A DNA stretch of 64,000 bases, taken from an uncultured Rickettsiales bacterium. GTDB taxonomy: Bacteria; Pseudomonadota; Alphaproteobacteria; Micavibrionales; GCA-2720935. The notes beneath the pieces are model-generated. The model saw only the letters and a list, made by a program, of their open reading frames with translations. It was not told the DNA's origin and ran no database searches. Position numbers and translations under genes: made by a program. Positions 54,640 through 62,642 of this stretch are shown piece after piece. Numbering within the stretch: the first letter of the stretch is position 1; every line of letters starts with the position of its first letter. The DNA lies in NCBI GenBank assembly GCA_950054255.1, contig CATLOR010000001.1, forward strand, positions 519,589 to 583,588, written 5' to 3'.

Positions 54640-55455
54640 TTAGAATAGTGACAAAATGGCCTGTTGTGCCTGAGATGCAAGCGAAAGCGAAGTAATACCA
54701 AGCTGTTGTCTTGTTTGAAGAGCAAGCAAGTTAGCACCTTCTTCGTTTTGGTCTGCAAGTGTTAGTTTATCAGCACCCTCGATCAATGTGTTGATCAAGT
54801 TATTCGTGAAATCTTCACGATTTTGTACTGTTGTTAAGTTAGTACCGAATGTAGCTGCTTGAGAACGTAAGTTATCAGAAGCTGTATTCAATTCTGTTTC
54901 ATGAGCTGCAATTAACACGTCAGTTGTAAAGTCAGCAGCAGTTGCTAACCCAATACCAGCCGCATCATAGTCAACACCTGTGATTGTGATAGAGCTTGTT
55001 CCGTCTTCGTTGAAATCCACAACTAAGTCTTCACTATCAAGTAGGTTTGTACCACGATAAACAGCATCGTTACGTGCTTGGTCAATTTGAGTTAAAATCG
55101 CATCATAATCAACTTCTAAAGCAACGGCTTCTGCAGAACCGGCACCAGCATCACGTGCTTGGTTAACGATCGCTTCAGCTTGGTCTCTTAAGTCTGAAAT
55201 AAGGTCAAGACCTTCTGTTGCAGATTTAATTGTTTGTACAGCCTGGCCGATACCATCAAGAAGACTTTCAAGATCACCCGCTCTGTTTTCAAGACCACGT
55301 GCCGCGAAGAACGCAGACGCATCATCAAGAGCAGAGTTCACTTTCTTACCTGTTGATAGGCGTAGCTGAACTTGGTCTAAGCTTTTTTGTGTTGATTGTA
55401 GAGATAGAAGGTTACTTCTAATTGACGACGTCAAAGAAATATTATTGATTGCCAT
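54640..55455 (-). CDS. Flagellin (copy 1)
   Basis: Filament subunit of 271 residues. The conserved N-terminal D0/D1 region (INNISLTSSIRSNLLSLQSTQKSLDQVQLRLSTGKKVNSALDD) and C-terminal D0 (the LGITSLSLASQAQQAILSLF ending) are clear. The middle part is short, so a variable outer domain is nearly absent, as in many alphaproteobacterial flagellins. AGGAAAGG gives a strong ribosome site. A paralogue lies at 59327-60139. Each copy is followed by an flbT gene. Confidence 0.95.
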   Translation of the reverse strand: MAINNISLTSSIRSNLLSLQSTQKSLDQVQLRLSTGKKVNSALDDASAFFAARGLENRAGDLESLLDGIGQAVQTIKSATEGLDLISDLRDQAEAIVNQARDAGAGSAEAVALEVDYDAILTQIDQARNDAVYRGTNLLDSEDLVVDFNEDGTSSITITGVDYDAAGIGLATAADFTTDVLIAAHETELNTASDNLRSQAATFGTNLTTVQNREDFTNNLINTLIEGADKLTLADQNEEGANLLALQTRQQLGITSLSLASQAQQAILSLF

Positions 55456-55785
55456 GTCTAATACCTTTCCTAGGTTTATAGTTGTTAAATGACGAGAGAT
55501 ACTTTCTCGCCTACATTTTCAATCATCTCATATTTTTATTAAGAAAGTGTTACGATTGAAAATGAATGATAAGGGTATGAACAATGTGCTTATTGTGAAA
55601 AAGCCGGAATATTGTGCCATGTGACCCGTACTCATTTTTCTCATTCTACCTGAAATATTCTTAATCTCAATAGTTTATTTATAAAGATGTTGCTGTTTTT
55701 CATAATTGGCACGGAAGTTGCTTAAAATTTTATATAAATCCAATTTAATACATATATCAGGCTTTTGATATAGGGAGGTTGCAAA
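55456..55785. other. Divergent intergenic region flagellin 1 / hybrid kinase
   Basis: About 330 bases without a gene. On the plus side there is a clear sigma-54 promoter (listed separately). On the flagellin side there is TTAA-GAAAGTG-TTAC (55539-55553), one base off a CtrA box, and a TGGCAC at 55614-55619 on the minus strand whose -12 part does not match sigma-54. Confidence 0.6.
55707..55721 (+). promoter_or_regulatory. Sigma-54 promoter of the hybrid kinase gene
   Basis: TGGCAC-GGAAG-TTGC matches the sigma-54 consensus (TGGCAC-N5-TTGC), with GG and GC exactly ten bases apart. Transcription would start near 55733, about 53 nt before the kinase ATG. With flbD in the window, FlbD-dependent late expression is likely. 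Confidence 0.8.
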
Positions 55786-57777
55786 ATGGAAAGCAAAATA
55801 AGAAATTTAGATATTCAATTGTGGCAAGTGGTTTTACTCACTTCTTTCCTAATATTATTTATTTTACAGTTTTTTATGGATGGTGAATTACTGGCACATA
55901 GTTTGATGAAGCCAGATTTTGTGTTAGAGATTAAAAACCAGCCTCATGCCTATGATCGAATTCATGCGGTCTTAGTTGGAGGGATCACATCTTTCTGGTT
56001 TATGAGCTGTTACTCTATATTAGAGCGTTATATTTTTAAGCCGGCTCAAGAGATTGTGAATGCAACCCAAGCGATTAATAACAAGAATTTTAATTATCCG
56101 CTTCCGACAATTAAATATTCTTATATGAGTGTTCTGGTTCAGAATTTCGAGAAAATGCGTCAAACAATCCAATTAACCCAAAGGGATTTACACCAAAATA
56201 ATGCTGATTTGATGATTGCGAAACATAAAGCAGATTTGGCAAATGAAGCGAAAAGTAGTTTTTTAGCGAATATGTCTCATGAATTAAGAACGCCAATGAA
56301 TGGTATTATTGGGTTAACAGGTATGGTTTTGGATACCTCTCTTGACATGGAACAACAAGAATCTGTGGACGCTGTCCATAAATCGGCGCAAAACTTATTA
56401 TATCTTTTAAATGATATTTTAGATTTCTCGAAAATTGAGGCGAACGAGCTGACATTAGAAAATGTGGCGTTTGATCTTCCTGCTAAAATAAAAGAGATAG
56501 GACAATTATTGCAACCAATTGCAGATAAAAAGAAGATTGAATTAACAACAATTATATCTGAAGAGGTTTATCCTTATGTGAAAGGGGATCCCACACGTAT
56601 TGGTCAAACGATTATGAATCTCATGGGGAATGCCTTAAAATTCACAGAAAGTGGCTTTGTCCGTGTTCAGCTTTCCATGAAAGAAACATCTTCTGGTCAG
56701 TCTGCTTATTTAATACAAGTTGAAGATACAGGCATTGGTATTTCTGAGGAAGGGCAAGGTAAAATCTTCCAAAAATTTACACAAGTTGATGAAACAACAA
56801 CACGTAAATATGGTGGCACAGGTTTGGGGCTTGCTATTTGTCAAAAGCTTGTTGAAATGATGGGCGGAGAGATTGGTGTAAAAAGCCTTCCAGGTAGAGG
56901 ATCTACTTTTTGGTTTGAAGTCCCTCTTGTCTCTGCGATAAAAGAAGAGATTATTGAAGAGCAAAAGCAAATTTTAGAAGAAGATCAAGCTTATCGCTTT
57001 GATAATGTACGTGTCTTAGTGGTTGATGACCATCCAATCAATAGTATGTTTGCTGAGAAATTCTTACAAAAACTAGGGTTTATCCATATAGAAAGCGTTG
57101 CCGATGGTATTGAGGCGTTAGAAGTTGTTCAACAAAAAGAATATGATCTTATTTTAATGGATTGTCAGATGCCTGAAATGGATGGCTATGAAGCCTCAAC
57201 ACGCATTAGATCCTTTGATCTTACGAATCAGCCCGTTATCGTTGCCATGACAGCAAATGCTATGGTGGGTGATCGTGATAAATGCTTAGAAGCAGGAATG
57301 GATGATTATATTAGTAAGCCAATTAATCCAGATAAATTATGTGCAATTTTAAAGAAATGGTTCAGAGAGGAGAACGATATGATGCAACAAGATAGTTTAA
57401 GAATAGATTCAAAAGCACCCAATGGAAAAGAAGTAGGCGACCCAGTTGATATGAAGCATTTGGATATGTTCACAGATGGTGATATTGAACAAGAAAGAGT
57501 TATCATCGATTTGTTCGTTAAAAGTAGTTACGAAACGATTGTGGATATGAATTCTGAGCAATATTTAAAAGATGTAGAGAAATGGGTGAAAGCAGCTCAT
57601 AAACTGAAAGGATCAAGTGCAAATCTAGGGGCAAATGCGCTTTCTAAACTGTGTGAAACAGCTGAGCGTGATTTAATAGAAGCAAGTTATGATGAGCGTA
57701 AGGTCGCCATTCAAAAGATCGTGAAAGCCTATGAGCAGGTTTGTACATTCCTATGCAGCAGGCATGGGATTGGCTAA
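55786..57777 (+). CDS. Hybrid histidine kinase (HisKA-HATPase-REC-HPt)
   Basis: A 663-residue membrane-bound phosphorelay protein. Two membrane helices (about 15-33 and 66-84) enclose a small periplasmic loop; a HAMP-like linker and coiled coil follow. The kinase core has His165 in [13 protein letters not shown], then [17 protein letters not shown] and [14 protein letters not shown] receiver (about 408-525) has Asp459 in [15 protein letters not shown]-terminal HPt domain has His605 in [13 protein letters not shown]. Its ligand is unknown. Sigma-54 promoter and position suggest a flagellar role. A likely partner is the response regulator facing it. Confidence 0.93.
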   Translation: MESKIRNLDIQLWQVVLLTSFLILFILQFFMDGELLAHSLMKPDFVLEIKNQPHAYDRIHAVLVGGITSFWFMSCYSILERYIFKPAQEIVNATQAINNKNFNYPLPTIKYSYMSVLVQNFEKMRQTIQLTQRDLHQNNADLMIAKHKADLANEAKSSFLANMSHELRTPMNGIIGLTGMVLDTSLDMEQQESVDAVHKSAQNLLYLLNDILDFSKIEANELTLENVAFDLPAKIKEIGQLLQPIADKKKIELTTIISEEVYPYVKGDPTRIGQTIMNLMGNALKFTESGFVRVQLSMKETSSGQSAYLIQVEDTGIGISEEGQGKIFQKFTQVDETTTRKYGGTGLGLAICQKLVEMMGGEIGVKSLPGRGSTFWFEVPLVSAIKEEIIEEQKQILEEDQAYRFDNVRVLVVDDHPINSMFAEKFLQKLGFIHIESVADGIEALEVVQQKEYDLILMDCQMPEMDGYEASTRIRSFDLTNQPVIVAMTANAMVGDRDKCLEAGMDDYISKPINPDKLCAILKKWFREENDMMQQDSLRIDSKAPNGKEVGDPVDMKHLDMFTDGDIEQERVIIDLFVKSSYETIVDMNSEQYLKDVEKWVKAAHKLKGSSANLGANALSKLCETAERDLIEASYDERKVAIQKIVKAYEQVCTFLCSRHGIG

Positions 57778-57797
57778 GATCTGATATCTCTTAAAAT

Positions 57798-57828
57798 AAA
57801 AAGCCATCTCTGTAGATGGCTTTTTTTT
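57798..57828. terminator. Bidirectional terminator between kinase and regulator genes
   Basis: Stem AAAAGCCATCT / AGATGGCTTTT with a 4-nt loop, flanked by A-run and an eight-base T-run. It would end the kinase transcript on the plus strand and the regulator transcript on the minus strand. Confidence 0.88.
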
Positions 57829-57853
57829 ATTGTTCGTATCTTGTTGCTTAAAA

Positions 57854-58708
57854 TTATATTTTGCCTTGTAAATGGGGGCAATTTTTTAAGGCATCAGAAA
57901 TACTTTGTTTATTAAAGGGTTTTGCAATAAAGCTATGTGCTCCTAACTCAAGAGATTTCTTAATGTTATCCATATACGCATTCCCACTGAGCATGACGAC
58001 AAAAGCGTCTGGATCGTATTCTTTTAGTTTTTTGATGATATCATATCCTGTGGATTCTGGAAGATCGATATCTAAAAACACAAGATCAGGGGCATATTGC
58101 ACATAGGCATTTAAAGCATCAATATGTGTTTCAGCTTCAATGACTTTGCAATAAGAGTTTAATAGATTTTTGACTAGGTGGCGTGAAAAAGGATCATCTT
58201 CAACTAATAAAATTTGTGCGGGGCTTTTTTCTCGTTTTTTTGGTATATGAGCCAGTGCTTCTGGAGAAAAGGTTAAATTTTTCTTTTGTTTAGGCTTTTC
58301 CGCTGGAATTTTTTCTACGGTTTTGTTGTAGTCATAAATTTTGCTTTTGCACATTTTTTGGATTTTATCATATTGAATTTTGGTATCATAAACACTCATT
58401 GTGAAATCTTCTGTGCTAATTTCTAGTTTTTTAGCAAGCTCTTTATGAATTTGGCGTATTTCTTTGTGAGGTTTCGGGCGAATGACTAAAAAGACATCCA
58501 AATCATGACAAATAAAGCCTGTGCCGTCTAGGTTCGCAAGTATGTCCTTGATAATTTGGAAGTTATTGACAGAATTTATATCTGTTTTTTGATCAACACT
58601 CCAATCCCATTCAAAATGCACAAAATATAAGGGTGTATTCTTTATATCTATTGTGTTTAACAAAACTTGTAGATTTGGTTCACTTGGTATTCTTTTTATT
58701 TTGCACAT
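57854..58708 (-). CDS. Response regulator with unrecognised N-terminal domain
   Basis: A 284-residue protein. The C-terminal receiver (about 165-280) has an intact site: acidic pair in ILLVEDDPFSRHLV, acceptor in LVFLDIDLPESTGYD, serine in VVMLSGNAY and lysine in HSFIAKPFNKQ. The N-terminal 140 residues show alternating strands and helices (PLYFVHFEWDWSVD, FICHDLDVFLVIRPKP), perhaps a degenerate nucleotide-cyclase-like fold; I do not recognise it. A receiver at the end is unusual. I chose the ATG at 58708 because AAAAGGA is 8 nt upstream. It faces the hybrid kinase, its probable partner. Confidence 0.82.
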   Translation of the reverse strand: MCKIKRIPSEPNLQVLLNTIDIKNTPLYFVHFEWDWSVDQKTDINSVNNFQIIKDILANLDGTGFICHDLDVFLVIRPKPHKEIRQIHKELAKKLEISTEDFTMSVYDTKIQYDKIQKMCKSKIYDYNKTVEKIPAEKPKQKKNLTFSPEALAHIPKKREKSPAQILLVEDDPFSRHLVKNLLNSYCKVIEAETHIDALNAYVQYAPDLVFLDIDLPESTGYDIIKKLKEYDPDAFVVMLSGNAYMDNIKKSLELGAHSFIAKPFNKQSISDALKNCPHLQGKI

Positions 58709-58787
58709 AGCTATATCCTTTTGTTCGCATTTTGCAATCATAAGCTGTGTTTTTATCTTAAAACACCCGACTAATGAGATAAAAAGC

Positions 58788-58824
58788 AAAAACCTCGCCA
58801 ATTATTTTAATTGACGAGGCTTTT
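58788..58824. terminator. Terminator after flbT copy 2
   Basis: Stem CCTCGCCAATTA / TAATTGACGAGG with one mismatch, followed by T-runs on both strands (GGTTTTTGC on the minus strand). It lies 37 nt after the flbT stop and separates the flagellin 2-flbT unit from the response regulator. Confidence 0.75.
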
Positions 58825-58860
58825 ATTATGATCTTCTGATCTAAATAAATAATTAATTAT

Positions 58861-59280
58861 TTACGAAACAGCTTCTTGCGGCATCATTTGAGTTCCGAGT
58901 TCTGCGGATAGTAGAAGAGCTTCATGCTCAAGCAATTTCTTTGCTTCTTTTAAGGCGTGGTATAGTTTCCCAGCTAAGATATGTTCGCTTATGCTTAGGA
59001 AAAATAAAGATGTGCTAGGTGCTGCATCTTGAATTTCTTTTACCAATTTAAAATACTCATCATAGAAATTTTCTGGTTCGTGAGATAAGTACATAAGTTG
59101 CACAACCAAATAAAGTTTTTTACATGCTGTATCTGCTTTTTCTGGCGTCATTACGTCTTTCTCACGAATGATCGGTGCATTTCCTTGGATGTTGATTTTT
59201 GTACGGTGGTCTGTTGCTGAAATGACAGCATCACCGACGATTATTTTTTCGTTTGCTTTAAGATCGATAATTAATCCCAT
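58861..59280 (-). CDS. Flagellin regulator FlbT (copy 2)
   Basis: Second FlbT, 139 residues, clearly paralogous to copy 1: it opens MGLIIDLKANEKIIVGDAVI and has NAPIIREKDVM near residue 33 and KKLYLVVQLMYLS near 54. It has an extra C-terminal tail of about 12 residues. No flaF follows; the next gene downstream is the response regulator, beyond a terminator. It is 46 nt after flagellin copy 2 with no terminator between, so the two are probably cotranscribed, unlike copy 1. Confidence 0.9.
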   Translation of the reverse strand: MGLIIDLKANEKIIVGDAVISATDHRTKINIQGNAPIIREKDVMTPEKADTACKKLYLVVQLMYLSHEPENFYDEYFKLVKEIQDAAPSTSLFFLSISEHILAGKLYHALKEAKKLLEHEALLLSAELGTQMMPQEAVS

Positions 59281-59326
59281 AAGAATTTCTCCTTTTTATA
59301 CTATTGTTAATTCCTTATTGTGACGA

Positions 59327-60139
59327 TTAGAATAAGTTCAAGATCGCCTGTGATGCCTGTGATGCGAGTGATAATGATGTCACACCAAGCTGTTGTCTTG
59401 TTTGTAAAGCAAGAAGGTTCGCACTCTCCTCGTTTTGATCAGCAAGAACAAGCTTGTTAGCACCTTCAGATAAGGTATCAATAATATTTTTAGTGAAAGA
59501 TTCTCTGTTTTGAATTGTTGTTAGGTTTGTACCAAATGTTTGCGCTGTTGCACGTAAACTTGACAAAGCTGTATCAATTTCTGCGAGAGCTGCTGTAATA
59601 GATGCATCTGTACTGAAGTCTGCGGCACTTAAAGATAGGCCCGCTGCGTTAAATGTAACACCAGCTACCGTAATCAAGCTTGTTGCATCTTCGTTAAACT
59701 CAACAGTTAAGCTACCACCATTAAGCAAGTTGATACCACGGTAACCTGTATCTTGGATCACTTGGTCAATTTGCGTTCTGATGTCATCAAAATCGCCTTC
59801 GAATACAACAGATTCTGCTGAACCAGGACCTGCATCACGCGCTGAGTTGGCAATCGCTTTTAACTGCTCAACAAAAGACGTAATCAATTCAAGTCCTTCG
59901 TTAGCCGCTTTTAGCGTTTGTACAGCTTGACCCATTCCGTCAAGTAGCGCATCTAAGTCACCCGCTCTATTTTCTAGACCGCGAGCAGCGAAGAAGTTAA
60001 TCGCATCATCAAGAGCAGAGTTTACCTCACGCCCTGTTGATAGACGAATTTGTGTTCTATCTAATAGTCCACTTGTGTTTTGTAAACTTGCCAGATTTGA
60101 TCTGATTGCAGAGGTTAATACAATATCGTTAATAGCCAT
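59327..60139 (-). CDS. Flagellin (copy 2)
   Basis: Second flagellin, 270 residues. The N-terminal INDIVLTSAIRSNLASLQNTSGLLDRTQIRLSTGREVNSALDD and the LGVTSLSLASQASQAILNLF end match copy 1, with a short and divergent middle. AAGGAG gives a strong ribosome site. It lies downstream of flgE after a 144-nt gap in which I found no clear sigma-54 promoter. Likely filament subunit used at a different level or stage from copy 1. Confidence 0.95.
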   Translation of the reverse strand: MAINDIVLTSAIRSNLASLQNTSGLLDRTQIRLSTGREVNSALDDAINFFAARGLENRAGDLDALLDGMGQAVQTLKAANEGLELITSFVEQLKAIANSARDAGPGSAESVVFEGDFDDIRTQIDQVIQDTGYRGINLLNGGSLTVEFNEDATSLITVAGVTFNAAGLSLSAADFSTDASITAALAEIDTALSSLRATAQTFGTNLTTIQNRESFTKNIIDTLSEGANKLVLADQNEESANLLALQTRQQLGVTSLSLASQASQAILNLF

Positions 60140-60283
60140 TTTATTTTCTCCTTTTGGTTTGTATAAGGTTCATCCTTCATACTTTCGTAATAAATTTCTG
60201 AAACGAACCAATCCGTTTGCTATTATTAGACCTGTTAATGGTTAGCTATATTCTTGTAACTAGCCCAGACCTATAAGTTGTAG

Positions 60284-61909
60284 TTATCTCAGTCTTAACA
60301 GTTCCTCTGTCATTTCATCCGCGGTAGAGATTACCTTGGTTCCTGCTGAGTAAGCGCGTTGTGTTACGATCATGTCTGAGAATTCATCAGCCAAATCGAC
60401 GTTTGATGCTTCCACAGTACCCCCTTGGATCAATCCCGATCCGCCGGCGCCTGGGACGCGTAAGTTAAAGTCACCACTTTGATCTGTTTGTGTGTAACCG
60501 TTACCAGAGACTTCGCTCAAACCGTTCGGGTTTGCGAAAGTCGCTAATGGGATTTGGTAAATACGTGTTGATTGACCATTTGAGAAGTTAGCAACTAAGA
60601 ACCCTTCATCATCGATCGAGACCCCAGTTCTAAGACCGAGTTCCGCACCGTTTTGGTCAACGAAGACAACGTTATATTCACCTGAGAATTGTGTAAAACT
60701 TGTGATGTTAAAGGCAATATCTTGTAATTGAGAACCATTACCAAAGTTCACATCTTCGAGAGGGATATCGATATCACCATTGATATCAGGAATACCGTTA
60801 ACCGAACCATCTGTTAAGAAGTTGATAGATCCGTTAAACAATGTACCGCCATTTGGATCTTCAATTTCAACATTCCACCATCCAAAGGGATTAGCTTCAC
60901 TGATAAAAGGTGTTGCGAGGTTCGGGGCTGTTGGTGCGACATCTGTTCCAGTTGGTAATCCTAAATCACCACCAGCAAGAGGTGTGCCTGTGACATCAGC
61001 AAGTGTTAAATCTTCACTTGGGTTGTTCGCATAAATGCTTAAAAAACCGCTATCATCAATTGCCGCTGTGACACCTGGTACATTGGTGTTAATTTGTGTT
61101 GCAAGGTCAACTGGGTTGTCACCCGCTGAAATCGTGATATTGACAGCAGGGTTTGCACCAACTGTGATTGAGAATTGATCGCCATCATTAATGTTTGGCA
61201 ATGCTGTTAAATCATCAACACCAGATAAATCAACTGTTCCATTGAACTGCGCTGTTGGTGATTCATGTTTTGTGAAGTTAACTGTTAAATCTTGGGCTGT
61301 ACCAAGCGAGTCAAAGACTGTGATACCACGAGAGAAGTCAACAACTTCTGCACCTGTGAATGGATAAGCATTATTTTCTTCTGCCGCGTTTAAGTTAACC
61401 GCTAGTTCTGCTTCTGAAGTTGGACGTGTTAGACCGCCTGCGAAAGAGACTTGGATAGGCTCAAGAGAAGAAAGGTTAGCATTCGCTGTTGGAATGTTTC
61501 CTTCATCATCTAGTGGCCATCCATAGAGATAGTTCCCTGCTGTGTTTCTCAAGAAACCTTGAGAGTCTTCAGCAAATGAACCTGCTCTTGTATAAATAGG
61601 CGCTGTTGAATCATCATTTGTAGAGCGTGTTACAAAGAACCCATTTCCAGTGATTGAAATATCAGTTGGTGAGTTTGTTTGAGAAATATTCCCTTGTTCT
61701 GCAAGAGTACTTTTACGTACTGCTTGAACCGAACCTGATGAGTAAGAGGTCACATTTGATTGTGATGTAACTGTACTTCTGAAATCAGCTTCAATTTTTT
61801 TGTAACCAACGGTAGAAACGTTGGCAATATTGTTTGAAATAATCCCCATAGACTGGCTTTGAGCGTTAAGGGCTGATACCCCTGTAAATAATGCACCGAA
61901 TAAACTCAT
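60284..61909 (-). CDS. flgE: Flagellar hook protein FlgE
   Basis: FlgE builds the hook between rod and filament. The 541 residues start with MSLFGALFTGVSALNAQSQSMGIISNNIANVSTVGYKKIEADF, the rod/hook N-terminal motif. They end with NVDLADEFSDMIVTQRAYSAGTKVISTADEMTEELLRLR, the C-terminal counterpart. The central FlgE domains (about 90-440) are glycine- and asparagine-rich with several DxNxD-like turns. It follows flgD by 21 nt. Confidence 0.96.
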   Translation of the reverse strand: MSLFGALFTGVSALNAQSQSMGIISNNIANVSTVGYKKIEADFRSTVTSQSNVTSYSSGSVQAVRKSTLAEQGNISQTNSPTDISITGNGFFVTRSTNDDSTAPIYTRAGSFAEDSQGFLRNTAGNYLYGWPLDDEGNIPTANANLSSLEPIQVSFAGGLTRPTSEAELAVNLNAAEENNAYPFTGAEVVDFSRGITVFDSLGTAQDLTVNFTKHESPTAQFNGTVDLSGVDDLTALPNINDGDQFSITVGANPAVNITISAGDNPVDLATQINTNVPGVTAAIDDSGFLSIYANNPSEDLTLADVTGTPLAGGDLGLPTGTDVAPTAPNLATPFISEANPFGWWNVEIEDPNGGTLFNGSINFLTDGSVNGIPDINGDIDIPLEDVNFGNGSQLQDIAFNITSFTQFSGEYNVVFVDQNGAELGLRTGVSIDDEGFLVANFSNGQSTRIYQIPLATFANPNGLSEVSGNGYTQTDQSGDFNLRVPGAGGSGLIQGGTVEASNVDLADEFSDMIVTQRAYSAGTKVISTADEMTEELLRLR

Positions 61910-61930
61910 GGTTATGCTCCTTTGTTATTA

Positions 61931-62632
61931 TTATTCTGTTGTTGTGTTTGCAGTTGCCTCAGGTGGAACAGAGGCTGCTGTGATTGAATTAAATGGTATA
62001 TAAAGATCTTTAGCCGTTAGCAGTAGCTGGTTATTAACAGTTTCAATACCGTCAATTTGCGCAGTTATTGTTGTGCCAACAGCAACAGGATTATCATCAC
62101 CATCGGTTGCTTGGACTGAAATACGGTATGTACCTGCATCAACGGGTAAACCATTTTGATCTGTACCGTCCCATAAAATTTCATGTTTACCAGCATCATT
62201 ATTTCCTTTGAAGGCGTAGACAGGCTGATTATTTTCATCGTAAATTGTGATGTCAACGACCTGTGCTCCACCTGCTGGAACTTCATAATAAGCTTGGTAA
62301 GGTTCTTGATTACCGTTGTAGTTAAATTCTTCTCCTTCAACTTCTACATTCATACCGATATAGCCTAAGACAACCGATGTGAGAGAGAGATCTTGTAAGC
62401 CAACAAGTGTTTCTAATTGCTCGTTTGTTGAGATTTGTTGCTCGACTTGCGAGAATTGAACAAGTTGGTTTGTAAATTCTGATGAATCCATTGGATCTAA
62501 TGGATCTTGGTTTTGTAACTGTGTTGTGAGCAAGCTCAAGAATTGGTCAAAATCTTGTGATAAAGCTTGACGATCAACTTGGGCTGTTGTTTGTCCCAAT
62601 GTGGCAGTAGCGGATGTTACAGCATCTGTCAT
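61931..62632 (-). CDS. flgD: Flagellar hook capping protein FlgD
   Basis: FlgD caps the growing hook and is lost when it is complete. The N-terminal secretion part includes DFDQFLSLLTTQLQNQDPLDPMDSSEFTNQLVQFSQVEQQISTNEQLETL, diagnostic for FlgD, at about residues 28-77. A tudor-like and FlgD-Ig-like region follow (IYDENNQPVYAF and HEILWDGTDQNGLPVDAGTYRISV near 135-180). 233 residues. It lies 10 nt after fliK. Confidence 0.96.
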   Translation of the reverse strand: MTDAVTSATATLGQTTAQVDRQALSQDFDQFLSLLTTQLQNQDPLDPMDSSEFTNQLVQFSQVEQQISTNEQLETLVGLQDLSLTSVVLGYIGMNVEVEGEEFNYNGNQEPYQAYYEVPAGGAQVVDITIYDENNQPVYAFKGNNDAGKHEILWDGTDQNGLPVDAGTYRISVQATDGDDNPVAVGTTITAQIDGIETVNNQLLLTAKDLYIPFNSITAASVPPEATANTTTE

Positions 62633-62642
62633 GTTCTACTCC

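Noticed and set aside
55605..55619. TGGCAC-N5-TCCG on the minus strand as a sigma-54 promoter for flagellin copy 1
   Set aside because: The -24 part matches but the -12 part has three of four bases wrong, and it would leave a leader of about 145 nt.
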